DNA of 64,000 bases from Sipunculus nudus. Taxonomy: Eukaryota; Annelida; Sipuncula; Golfingiida; Sipunculidae. The notes under the pieces are model-generated. The model saw nothing but the letters and a program-made list of their open reading frames with translations. It did no database searches and was not told the origin of the DNA. The position numbers and the translations under genes are program-made. Of this stretch, positions 49,597-60,739 are shown piece by piece. Location: positions 55,493,429 to 55,557,428 of the forward strand of contig CM049312.1 in assembly GCA_026874595.1 (NCBI GenBank), written 5' to 3'. Every line of letters begins with the position of its first letter. Position 1 is the first letter of the stretch.

Positions 49597-49904
49597 CCTC
49601 TGTATATATGATCTAAGTCTGCATTCCGTATATTATATACCTGCTCAGGATTATTGTGTTTATAGTTGTGCATGAATGCTCTTACAAGGCTTACAGGCCT
49701 AATGCGAACCTGTGCAAATTTTGGGAGTACGAATGGAGGTTTATTTTTTAAATTTAATATTGATCCTCTTATGTCCTGCATAATTACCTTAGTCATTATG
49801 ATTTCATTAAAATGGACGTTTCGGACCTGCAAGTTTCGGACTAGGACTTTTCAAACTAGGATGTATCAGTCAGGATATTCTGGATATGTTCTTTTTTTTT
49901 TTTG

Positions 49905-51055
49905 CCAGGGAGGATTATTTGGACAGATGAACGGACAATTTGGCAGCATGGTTTCGGAGAAGAAAATGCAGTTAGCCAAGCAATAAACAAATAAACAAAA
50001 AAGCAATTAAACATTCCGATAGAATTTTAAGATAACAATTTTTTTGCAAAAAAATCGGTGATGCTAGCTCCTGCCCTTTTTGAGATAGCTATGACGCACG
50101 ACAACGCCACACCATTGCATAAGCTCACAGATTCGCTAAAAATGCAAACCAAGGTTATTTCAAACAGTTGAAAGATATTGTTCCAATAGTACTAATCTAG
50201 GCATTCTGCGACTAGACGATGTGTCTAGACGTCTAGACGCTGTGTCTAGACGTCTAGATACACTGTCTAGACACCAGACAGAGCCAGGTCAGTTGCCATG
50301 GTGATGTCTAAACTCCACCTGGTTGTACTGAGTGACCTCTTGACTTGGCTGCTGAAACTGGGCATGTTGTCAAATCTGTTTTCAAACACATCAAGCCTTT
50401 CGCAATTGGCTACACTGCTTTTTTAAAGCTGCATTTACCCAAATTATGTTTATAAAACTGGCTGAACCCTACCATAGAATAATTCTTGAAAAGTTTAAAC
50501 CAATCAACTTAACAGTTTCATCATAAAACAGTGTATAAGCTAGAAGAGTCTAAAATTACATTTTCGCTTGTTAAAATAAATCAATGTAGGTGGCGCCACC
50601 AATACCTCAATTTCAGATATGACATATATGACAAATCTTGGCATAAAATTTGGTGATGATAGCTCCAGCCGTTTTGAGATTTACTTTTAGTGTGCTTTTT
50701 TGGACAGATGACTAAGTTCAACCTCTTGTTACTCGGCCAAAAATCACCGAACGGGAACCATTCGAACAAACTTGAGAGAAATTGTTTCAGGAAACACCCT
50801 TGTGAAATATTGGACAATTTGGCTGGACAGTTTCGGAGAAGAAGATTTTTAAAGGTTTTGAAACTTTTTCTCTATTTAATCTAAATTAATGCAGATACCC
50901 AATAATAAGCTCTAGGGCACCAAGTTTCACATGTGACTAATTTTTACATATAATTTGGAGCTGCTTGCTCCGACGGTTACCGACTTACAGCCATGGACGG
51001 ACGACGCCGCGCATTCGCATACGCTCACAGGTTCGTAGAACGCGGCTTTTAATAT
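49905..51055. repeat. Dispersed repeat with GGTGGCGCCACC, two diverged units
   Basis: Two related stretches share TTTGGACAGATGA, GGACAATTTGG..., TTTCGGAGAAGAA and GC(A/T)TA(A/C)GCTCACAG(A/G)TTCG (for example at 49918 and 50700; 50126 and 51024). GGTGGCGCCACC occurs at 50589-50600. The vocabulary (GGACAGATGA, GGACGGACGACGCC, tgagat) recalls the tails of the Helentron-like elements, but I could not find matching hairpin ends. Confidence 0.6.
50223..50272. repeat. Cluster of GTCTAGAC palindromes
   Basis: Four copies of the 8-bp palindrome GTCTAGAC (50223, 50231, 50243, 50265) and one GTCTAGAT (50252) within 50 bp. Confidence 0.9.
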
Positions 51056-51059
51056 TAGT

Positions 51060-51755
51060 CTATTATATATAGATATTTCCTCAAAGAATATAAAATAAAT
51101 TTCTCACTTCATCAGCATATTTAATCATAAGGAGCAATTGCATGCGCACATCCTTGTTGTAAAATAAAAAGCTTTCTTCAGGCGTAAATAATTCCTGCCT
51201 GTTGTTTTAAATGTAAGCTGTTGTTACACAAAATTACTGCATGTATTGAACCTGATCTTGATTCATTTGTTTTTGCTGACTCATGATACCAAGTGTTCAT
51301 GAGATGATTAATGTTATATCTTGTGAAACGCCATCGCATTTCGCTTTATTATAATCAATTTATAGTAAAGAGTGATCACCTCAATACCATAACATTGATA
51401 GAAGACTATTGTCCTTAAGACGCAAGACGCCACGGAGTCTCGCTCAATCCATGGACACGTCTTTCGAGGAGTTTCTACTTACCTTCAAGTCAAAGGATCA
51501 AAGCCAACAAGACATTTATTACGAGCGGAAAATGCATCCCTAATTTCTTAATCTTATCCGAAATTAGGATTTACAGATAAAAAGTGTTCAGAAAGAGAGT
51601 GTTAAAAATGTAACCAATGTTTCGGATTTAATGTTTATATTAATTAATATTTAATGCATATCTATTTCAAGCAACCGATCTGTATTTTCCATGATCTCTT
51701 ACAATTTTTATATGTACCATGTTTTTTGGCTGAATAGATCAGATTAAAAAAGAAA
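51060..51755. other. Intergenic sequence, no gene seen
   Basis: AT-rich with a few CpGs near 51330-51550. No exon recognised. Confidence 0.4.
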
Positions 51756-51759
51756 GGAA

Positions 51760-52386
51760 TATAAAGTAATATGAGAAAGAAGGACGAAAAACTAGAAGAA
51801 AAAACAAGAGGAATAGAGAGAATAGAAGTAGGAAGAAGAAGAGATGGAACAAGAAAAACAAGAGGAGAAGGAAGAAGGAGAAGAGATGGAGGAGGAAAAA
51901 AAACAGGAGGAGGTTGAAGAAGGAGAAGAGATGAAGGAGGAAGAAAAAGAGGAGAATCAAGAAGGAGAAGAGATGAAAGAGGAAGAACAAGAGAAGGATA
52001 AGGAGGAGAAGAGATGGAGGAGGGAAAACAAGAGGAGGATGAAGAAGGAGACGAGATGGAGGAGGAAGAATAAGAGGAGAATCAAGAAGGAGAAGACTGG
52101 AGGAGGAAGAACAAGAGGGGGATAAGGAGGAGAAGAGATAGAGGACGGAAAACAAGAGGAGGATGAAGAAGGAGAAGAGATGGAGGTGGAAGATCAAGAG
52201 GAGGAGGATGAAGGAGAAGAGATGGAGGAGGAAGAACAGGAAGAGGGGGATGAAGGAGAAGAGATGGAGGAGGAAGAACAAGGGGAGGAGGATGAAGGAG
52301 AAGAGATGGAGGAAGAAGAACAGAAAGAGGATGAAGAAGGAGGAGAGATGGGGGAGGAAGAACGGGAGGAGGATGGAGCAGAATAA
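51760..52386. repeat. Polypurine minisatellite, about 42-bp unit
   Basis: Nearly all-purine plus strand made of about a dozen copies of AGAAGAGATGGAGGAGGAAG followed by AACAAGAGGAGGAT. Starts of GAGATG recur every 41-48 bp. Plus-strand frames are Glu/Lys-rich and minus-strand frames Leu/Phe/Pro/Ser-rich; neither has splice context or family similarity, so I do not call a protein. Confidence 0.9.
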
Positions 52387-52500
52387 GCAGCAGCAGATGA
52401 AGAATTACAAAAATGGAAAGGGACAGACCTTGATTATTTTCTGCATGATCCCCACTGCGCACGCCTGTACGTTTGCGCAAATGTCCCTTCCAGGAATTAC

Positions 52501-52520
52501 ACTCTCACTCACTCACTCAC

Positions 52521-52592
<72 letters not shown>
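52501..52592. repeat. (TCAC)n/(TC)n microsatellite
   Basis: ACTC repeat passing into an uninterrupted TC run. Just downstream of the polypurine minisatellite, with the pyrimidines now on the plus strand. Confidence 0.97.
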
Positions 52593-52597
<5 letters not shown>

Positions 52598-54094
52598 TTG
52601 ACATCTTGCATAGGCTCACAGCTCATAAGAAATTCACAAAGCAACATTTTAGGAAGATTAGAAAATGATCACTCTATATTCCGCGTTTAGTTAAGATTTA
52701 TTTCAAGATGTAATAAAATTCCTCGGGCCTTTTTACGGTCAGAATCTCTATTTCAACACATTTATGTCTGCGCTCTCTTTTAATGTTGGTGTGTATTAAC
52801 GTTAAAGCAGTTACAATAATTGGACAGAGGAGTGTGACGTCATATAGACCTACACACAATTATACGAAAACCGGTAATTTAAATGAACAATATTAGTCGT
52901 TATAGGTGGAAATCAGAATAAAAGCATTTTTGTTTGTACTTTTTTTTTTAGTTTCAATATATATTTATTTTAATAAATGTTTGTTTCTGTAACGTATGTG
53001 GTGCTGAAGTATCGCGCTACAAAGCAACCCACCGTTTGTATTGCCTGGGGAAGGGGGTCTATTAAACTTAATGGAATTAAGCAAGTTTTGGACCAAGGCC
53101 GTACACAGACCTTTTTTTAAACGCAGAGACCTGTCTGGAGGGGTACGACTGCAAGATAACCAACCAATCCCCTTACTAGTCAAAATATATCTTCTAAGTG
53201 TTTTCGATGAACATTCGCACCCCCCCCCCCCCCCCCCACTACTATATTCTACCCATCTGAAAAAAAACTACTCACATGAAATATGGTCCTTCTCATAGCC
53301 ATTAAAGAAAACAAGGTTGTCTTTTGCATATATACATGCATATAGTTTTTTTTACAAACCCCTGTTTTCAAGGTATATACTGACAGTTTCACTTATATGT
53401 TGGGGATTGGGGCATGGTCAAAAAACATGGTTAATCCGCATTAAAGTTCGATACATTTCCTTTGCCCACTAAGTTCTCTCCACAGATAGATCCTCGCCTT
53501 GGTGCTGTACTTGGAGTGCTTTCGTGTCCCATACCCGCCATCTTATCGAACGCTAACTTTATCTCTCTCATTTTTTTAACCGCACATGATCGAGTTCTGC
53601 TATTTTTGGTACACACTAAAACCCAGTGGTAGCAGGTCGCATGTAAAAAAAATATGGATATATGGCTAGTTATATATAATTCAGCTTTGGTCATCAATAT
53701 TTCACTTTGGCTTTGGTCGGCATGTCGGTTCATTGGCGCAGGATAATTTCTTACTTCGTCTTTATGAGACGTTGCACGCTCAAATGAAAGTCGATCGTAC
53801 TCCCTTGTGGAAAGCAAGACATTACGTAAGCCCATGGACACCTCTATGCGATCGTGGTAAAATTTATCACGGGACTTTTATTTTTATAATTTGTGATTAT
53901 AGCATCATCGATAATGCCATGGTCGATTAAACCTGTCAATGGTGTGCGCTTTTCATTGTATATAATTATTAACGAAAGTCGTATGGTACCTGGAGTTTCA
54001 AGCAGTAAATTTATATTTTACACGTCTTTTCTTGTCTGTTCATAACGGGTATATCCCGTTTGTATCTAGTATTTATACAGCAAACCTTATTTTG
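52593..54094. other. ANKRD13-proximal intergenic sequence
   Basis: CpG frequency rises at about 53430-53960. A poly-C run lies at 53221-53237. No exon with a recognised product. Confidence 0.4.
53534..53546 (-). promoter_or_regulatory. YY1-like AAGATGGCGGGT motif in CpG-rich segment
   Basis: On the minus strand, AAGATGGCGGGT matches the YY1-type motif that often sits at promoters and start codons. It could be part of the ANKRD13 promoter region (about 1.1 kb upstream of its ATG) or mark antisense initiation. The ATG opens a reading frame of only 36 codons with no recognisable family, so I do not call a gene. Confidence 0.25.
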
Positions 54095-54097
54095 GAC

Positions 54098-54132
<35 letters not shown>
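54095..54132. repeat. (CA)n microsatellite
   Basis: CA repeat with one AA interruption, followed by a short TA run. Confidence 0.95.
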
Positions 54133-54137
<5 letters not shown>

Positions 54138-54572
54138 ATATATCGAGAGGGAGGGAGAGATATCCAACTGTTCGGAAAAAAAACCCAACTATTTTAGGGT
54201 GTCCAATGTCTAGGAATCAAAAGAACTTAGTTGGTGATTATCACTGATTGTGTTGTGAATGGGTAGCGGAAAGAATTTACGCTCCTTTTTATATGACCCC
54301 GCAATGCACCAGTTGTCGTAAATTTTACAGGAATCATGTGTAAACGTTTCAAATAACAAATGCTGACACCCTTATGACTCCTGGGTATCAGGTTTGAAAA
54401 AAGTTTACATTAGATCATTACTTAAGAGTTTTGTTGATTATCGCAAACCGGTCGTAATTATTATTACCTCCAGGCAGTTATCCATATATGCCAGAATGTG
54501 GAGTATACTATACAACTGATAGGAGAGTAATTTTCTCTCCTTCCGTCAACACAGTTCGCCAGCTTTGGTGAA

Positions 54573-54580
54573 TGACTCAG
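54573..54580 (+). promoter_or_regulatory. AP-1/MARE-like site TGACTCAG upstream of ANKRD13
   Basis: TGACTCAG lies about 93 bp before the ANKRD13 ATG. It matches the AP-1 / NF-E2 half-site. A single 8-bp match is weak evidence; it may lie within the 5' UTR rather than the promoter. Confidence 0.2.
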
Positions 54581-54672
54581 GTACACAACTCGGTTGGAAT
54601 ATTTCGTTGCAGCAGTTACACAGAGGAGGATTTGTTAAGGGTGGATCTCCATGCATTTTCTGGGCTTGCACG

Positions 54673-54768
54673 ATGAATAGCAAAAACGCGAGAGACCGCT
54701 ATCCACTGCACTGGATGGTTTGGCATAATGACCACTCAGAGCTGGACAAGACACTCCAGAAAGGCCAG
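54673..54768 (+). CDS. ANKRD13: ANKRD13-family protein, first coding exon
   Basis: First coding exon of an ankyrin repeat domain-containing protein 13 (A/B/D clade). In vertebrates these proteins carry N-terminal ankyrin repeats and C-terminal ubiquitin-interacting motifs and act on ubiquitinated, internalised receptors such as EGFR at the plasma membrane and endosomes. The exon encodes 32 residues. After MNSKNARDR comes YPLHWMVWHNDHSELDKTLQ, matching the family start (YPLHxxVWxNDxxxLexxL), which opens the first ankyrin repeat. It ends CAG|GTGAGA in phase 0. The start at 54673 leaves nine residues before YPLH, as in human ANKRD13A (ten). An in-frame ATG at 54565 would add 36 unsupported residues, so I treat that part as 5' UTR. 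The next expected exon (DPRGRTPLHLAV-like) was not seen up to 64000. Symbol given at family level; A, B and D cannot be separated in an invertebrate. Confidence 0.88.
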
Positions 54769-57700
54769 GTGAGACGCAGTCTGTCGATATCCAGTAACAC
54801 CAGGTGCTGACGGTGCATGCACCAGCCCTATATGACACACTGTTATTTCAATATGAGTCCCATACATGAGTAACATCCACCAGACACACACACACAACAT
54901 TTAATGTGCTTTCATCTTCTGTTATTTTTTGCCAGTTCTATCAGAAGTACCACCCAGATGACATTTTTAGGATGTTAGGGGGGGGGGGGGGGGGTGTTAC
55001 AGTCAGTGTCATCATTCATGATTGTGTCACAAACAGTGATATTGTTACACTTTATTATTATGTTCAACAAATGTTAATTTTTTTATCATATTCTTTGTTA
55101 AATAATTTGAGAGGGTTTAAAATGCAGTCCTTATTATATTTTCAAAGATGCAACAATAGAAAAATAAATTGTATATTTTTCTGGTTTTACTATTGATGAA
55201 TTGCTGTGGACATATCTGACATGAGAAATTATATATAATCATGAAATACAAAGGCCTCAACACTCTTGTTGTCTTAATTGGGCTTCAAACCAGCAATCTC
55301 ATGATAGTAAGTCGTACACATAATAATGCAGCTGTGGAAGGTTAGATACCAACTGGCATGATTTTGGTTTATTTATATCTTCTGGTGAAGTGCCCTCTGC
55401 TGAGCTACAGCACAACTATTTGTAGCTACAGTATGTACCGCTTGACCATGGTTGGCATGGATTTATAAGTTCTAATCTAAAGGGTACTCTAGTGAGAGTT
55501 TACTCTATGGATTTTTTGACAGATCTGTCAAAAAAACATTTGAGCACATTGTCCTCCTGTAGCATGAAGAGACAAAATAATCCATATTTTAATATTACTG
55601 CTGAATGATCAGTACATGTCTTAAAATATGTGCACTTAAGTGGGAAGCAAATGAGATATTGCAGTTATTGCTCCTCCTCTACTGGCAGGCTTTTGGTACT
55701 TTCTGGTTGTTACAGCAAAAAGTTTACTCCAAGAGCATAAAGGATAAAATCACTCTCCCAGATACTCATTAAAGTGATATATATTGATGCCACTTGATAA
55801 ATAGTAAGTTTACTTTCTATATACAATTAATATAATGACTTTCTATCCCTCATCATTTGCTAGAATTACCTGTCATTGCTCCAAGCCAATGATTAGGGTA
55901 AACTCTCACTGTAGTACCCTATAGCACCAACCATGGACAAGCGGTGTTTACTGAAGCTAAACTATTTGGTACCAGTTATCTAATTAAGAGATTTATAATT
56001 TGTTGATGTGTGTATCCCCCATACTCCTGCTTATGTGGAGACACTCCCCTTCCTCCAGTACTAAAATACATATGAAGAAATCCCCAGGGTGATAATGAAA
56101 TTAAGTGTTTAATTTGAAAGGTAACAACAATTTATGGGAAACCCATCATCCAAGTTCAGTTTGCAGACCAGATTTATACATCATTAAAATAATTGTATTT
56201 ACTCCTACCAAACCTAGAGTTAAAACTCTTAATCAGTTGCAGTATTGATCATGGAAATATTCTTATATTACAGTTGTTATTCCTTTGGTGTCACTTACGC
56301 ATAAAGGGGACAGAATAGTAATACTTCTAAATACTTGAAGATGTAGAGGTACATAGATTGTTAATCCCAGGCAAGCCAGGTAAAATTTGTGTAAAACCAG
56401 TTGCTGTGTTTCTGAAGTGGAAACTTGAACAAAGTGATATATAAAACCTACATTATGCAGAGTTTATTGGTGTTGACTAGATAGGCATGAAACTGGCTAC
56501 CACTAGGGTTAACAAAAACACATATCTTAAATAATTGTTTGTGGTACATTTTAAAGGAAAAAAGATTTCAGACTATCGGAGCACTATAAATAGAATAAAA
56601 GACATTATTAAGATGCTTAATGTTACCTCTGAACATGAGTACTTATTAATAACAAGCCACACTTTTATTTTATAAAGAAATTCTATAGTTAAGTTTATCA
56701 TCTTAAATAATGGTATTTCATTGTTTAATCACATATTTAAGATTTTGTTTCTTATGATAATTATACTGATGGAGACATCATCATGCAACAAATCAGTCTC
56801 AAAATGTTCAGACCCCAAGGGGATGTGGCTGTGTGAGAGACAGTCTTAGTGGATGAAAAACCATATTCAATCATACTATCAAGTCTGTGTAGCTAGCTAT
56901 CATTTCACAGACCTTGATTCGGTGAGTCGTTTAGGTATCCTTTTCATCAATAATGAACAAGCTTGCAAGTGTTCTGACCGAAATGACAACTGCCAATCAA
57001 ATCCAATTAACAAAAAGTGAACAATACTTTGTTCATTTGCTGTCTGTACCAGAATTGACCTATTGACCACAGCCCGAATGAGCCGCCCTTTTAACCTAAT
57101 TATCATAATGAGCCGCCAAAATGCTCCTACACAGGTGGTCTTCCATGACCATGGTAGCAAGAGCTGTTTACAAGATAATCATGACATCTCAAAGGTCGAT
57201 GACATATGACATCACATTGAATGACGTCATCAACTGAAAATGGTATTGCTGTTCTCACTTGCTGAATATATCGCAGTCATTGTTGTTAGTGAATTGTCTT
57301 GCAATATCTTGGATATTTGCCTCATATGAATTACGTGCCAGGTAACACATTATTATTCACTTGGTAGTCAGGAAGAATACCGGTTAATGGCTCCTGCAAC
57401 CTATAGCCCAGAACTTTTTAGGCTGTCTCCTTTGTATAAGAAAAATATCCAGGAAAAATGCACATGTTTTGTTTGACAGAGCTCTGTCAAATTATAAAAA
57501 AAATTTAGTTTTTGTCAGATGATTGATGCTTTACAATGTTTAAGGTCACAGTGGTCACCTGATTGGTTTCTCCTTAGTCTGATGCTTATGATTATTCATT
57601 GAATGAATATGCGAATAAGGTCACATAGAATTCATGGATAGGTCAGTTAGGACAGGGTTATAATATGGCTATTTTTGGTTGGTTAGATTCTCAATGCCTT

Positions 57701-60700
57701 CCTAGCAATGCTAAACATTTGATGGAACATCACACCAGACATCCACATGGAACAATGGTTCAATTGCCTTGTTCATTATACATGAAATAGATACCATGCA
57801 GAATGGCTCCCTGAATCAAGGGCTGTGAAAGCGTATTTAGCTGCCACAAACCTGAGAGTATGAATGTGAAATAAATACATGTAAATTGTTACACCGATCA
57901 TGAGGGACATTTTGTTTTGCAGTGAAAATGTTAATCTTCATCAAAGGCTATAAAACTTTAATATGCAGGCTCATGTGTACTCTGTACACACAAACTGCAC
58001 ATGAGATCAGTTATGCAATGTGTCTGATGGGTATGCATCTTCCTACATTAGTTTGTAAAACCTATCCCCAAAATACCAGGAATTCAGTACAGACTGTACA
58101 AAAAATAAAATAATCTGAATTATCATGATACCAACACTGCATCTTGCTGAGAGCCAGGTATCAAGCTCTGTTGAGCAGCTCCCTAATGTGCTATTATTGA
58201 GATAATAACAATACATTTGAAATAATCATGTGACTTGCATATGGCCTGACTTTGGCTGACTATGTGCAACTCATGAAGGGAAACAATATCTAGAATATGA
58301 CCAGTCATATAAAGGCCTGTTACCTGGTGATTTTCCACTGCATGTGTTCTTGTTGATAAGGCATGTGAACAATTTTGATTTCTGGATACTGTTTACTAAT
58401 GTAATGATGGATTTGAGTGGCTGTTATGATTTCGGCCATGTAGGTACATGTAGGTAATAGGGATGCAGGCCAGAAAGCCAACTGAAGCAAGGTCTCTGCT
58501 CAATTTTGCTTGAGACCTTGCTGCATCACTGGTGCATTTTCTGTGTTAACTTTTGTGGCAGTTACTAAACAGCAGTATTGTCCGTCCTTAAACAGAATCA
58601 AATCCTACCATCTAACAGTTAGATGAATACACATGGTTTACAAGTCTTAAGGGAAAGTTTTACATGGATTGTACAACTAGTTATAATAAATAATGCAAAG
58701 CACTCTCCATGGCTCAGATGTTGGTGTTCAGTAGAGAGTAGATGTGGAGGAACCTGGAGGACCCCACAGGAACCCACCCACATTTAACCATCTACAACTC
58801 ACTCTCATAGTTGTTTCAGTTGGCAATAAAGTGCTCTGGATGGAAAATGTAAAATCAAGCCCCAGGCTCAATTCTGCTGTGTAATAAGTGGATAGAAGTG
58901 AAATGAAAATGAATACCAGTACAGGAGAAATAAGAGAATGATTTTCCCTGAGAGTTTGTAGTCCAAATAATTAATATTTAAAAACCCCCCACAATAATAC
59001 AATATCATGGATGCAGATCATCCAGTGAAGTGTAAACATTCATTACTCATTAGCATTCCTTGTGACATTCTGTAAAGCCAGCCACGTCTGTCAAAGTGTC
59101 AGGTTATCTGCTCTCAGAAAGGTCACAGGATTGTATTGTTGTGACAGTCAAGTTTGTAGAGCCTGTTGGGGGATTTCCAGTCATGCCAGATGTGTATTAC
59201 TTCAGGTGATTCAGGCCCAGCAGGTGTGTGCAGGATAATTGAATTAGCGTTTGTCTGCCTCTGTTTTTGTCGTTATTTGTTGTGTAGCAGACTGCTGCTC
59301 GCTGACAAAACCAGAGACAGATAGGTACTTAGCACCTGTTATTCACTAAATTCTAGACTCTAAAATACAAGTAATTATCCTTTTTTGTTGCTTTTTCAGT
59401 ATTTTATGTAGCTCTCTTGAATCGTAAACCACACTTACTTGGTTCAGCAGTGCACCGAGTTCTTTTGTGTAACTAGAGCGCATACTGGTCACTATAAAGA
59501 GAAACCAGCTCTGCTGAATCTACCGTCAATCTAGATCCACAACAGGATTCCATGTTCTTCCAAGCCTCATATCTCACCCATGCACAAAGTTTCATGGAAG
59601 TTGGTTCAATTGTTTTTATGTGATCCTGGTAATAAATAAACAAACCAACAGACCAGACATAGGCAAAAACATAACCTCCTTAACCAGAGGTAGAGAACTG
59701 GCATGTTGTCCTTACTTACATGTTAGGTTTGTCAGGTGATATGCATGTCAAATATAACATGGCATGGCAAATGAGCTTCCTTAAGGCCTTAAATGTTGAA
59801 ACATCCAACTCCTTGAAAAATAGCCTTTTATATGATCTGGAGAAACTAATGTATTGGCTTGCTGATAAGTTGATATGTTTATTTTATTCCACGGTTAAGA
59901 GTTTCATAAACAGTGCTCACAACTCAGACATAGTAGCTGAAAACACTTAATGTAAGATGTCTTGGAGAATATGAAATGTTTACACCTTTTATTTCAAGTG
60001 TGAAGCTGGCAAAGTTTAAGTGTCAAACATAAAACCTAAAATATCAGAGAACAATAAGGATGATACTCCAGTGGTTTGTTTTCACTACCAGTAATTTGGA
60101 AGAGATTCTTAAAATCAGGCCATTTCTCATGTAAAAGAATCTGGATCAAGATGCATTGTTTTCAAATAGTTTGTATTGTTTTTCAATTTGTGATTTTTCT
60201 AAGGAAAATAAAAATGCTGTGAACCAGGAAAAAAGAACTATGTTATTTCTAGAGCTTTCTCATCCTTAAAATCTACAAAAAAATCATGAAATTCTAAATT
60301 GGTAGTACTTAACTAAGGTAAACAAAAATTTACCTGTCATGAGATAAAATAATTCAAGATTATTATAAATAATTTTGAGGAAAAAAAATGTTCGCTTTGA
60401 ATTGACATTGGTATTAGCAGGGAACAAATCTGCCTTTAGAACTAATATAAGGATCCAAATGATTGTGATTTGCTAACGTGATTAAAAAAAAATCTTTACT
60501 ATTGGTCAGGAGTGAGTCAGAGGTATTTAGTTTTCCTAGGGTTAACTTATGGGCTTTCTGTACCAATTATGAATCTCCCAGGAATCCAGATGAAACAAGG
60601 CCATTACACATTCCGGACTGGAGGTGTGATTAGCGTAGAATGTATCACTCATGTATGTAAGGTTACACTCCTCTGATGATAAGAGATCAGTCAGTATCAG

Positions 60701-60735
60701 TTTAGGCCACACGGCCTAAATATAGCACAGTGTGT
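54769..60735 (+). other. ANKRD13 intron 1, unique part
   Basis: From donor GTGAGA onward. AT-rich with a poly-G run near 54979-54994. Complex islands at about 56880-57240 (with CRE-like TGACGTCA at 57222-57229) and 59040-59330 could be regulatory. The next ANKRD13 exon was not seen. Confidence 0.5.
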
Positions 60736-60739
60736 GGTC

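Larger units (their letters stand above)
46664..54672. promoter_or_regulatory. Divergent 5' region between GIT and ANKRD13
   Basis: The 8.0 kb between the two start codons must hold both promoters and 5' UTRs. Sequence near each ATG is richer in CpG than the rest of the window (about 46420-46870 and 53430-53960). The middle has been filled by a LINE fragment, a GGTGGCGCCACC-bearing repeat, a polypurine minisatellite and microsatellites. No TATA box with convincing position was seen for either gene. In human the two genes are also head to head, with a shorter gap. Confidence 0.6.

Noticed and set aside
51844-52386. Glu/Lys-rich open frames on the plus strand and Leu/Phe/Ser-rich frames on the minus strand
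   Set aside because: They are translations of a 42-bp polypurine minisatellite. All frames stay open because the repeat lacks stops; no splice context or family similarity.
53431-53841. 136-codon minus-strand frame including MAGMGHESTPSTAPRRG
   Set aside because: Mixed composition, no recognisable domain, no good splice sites; treated as promoter-proximal sequence with a YY1-like motif.
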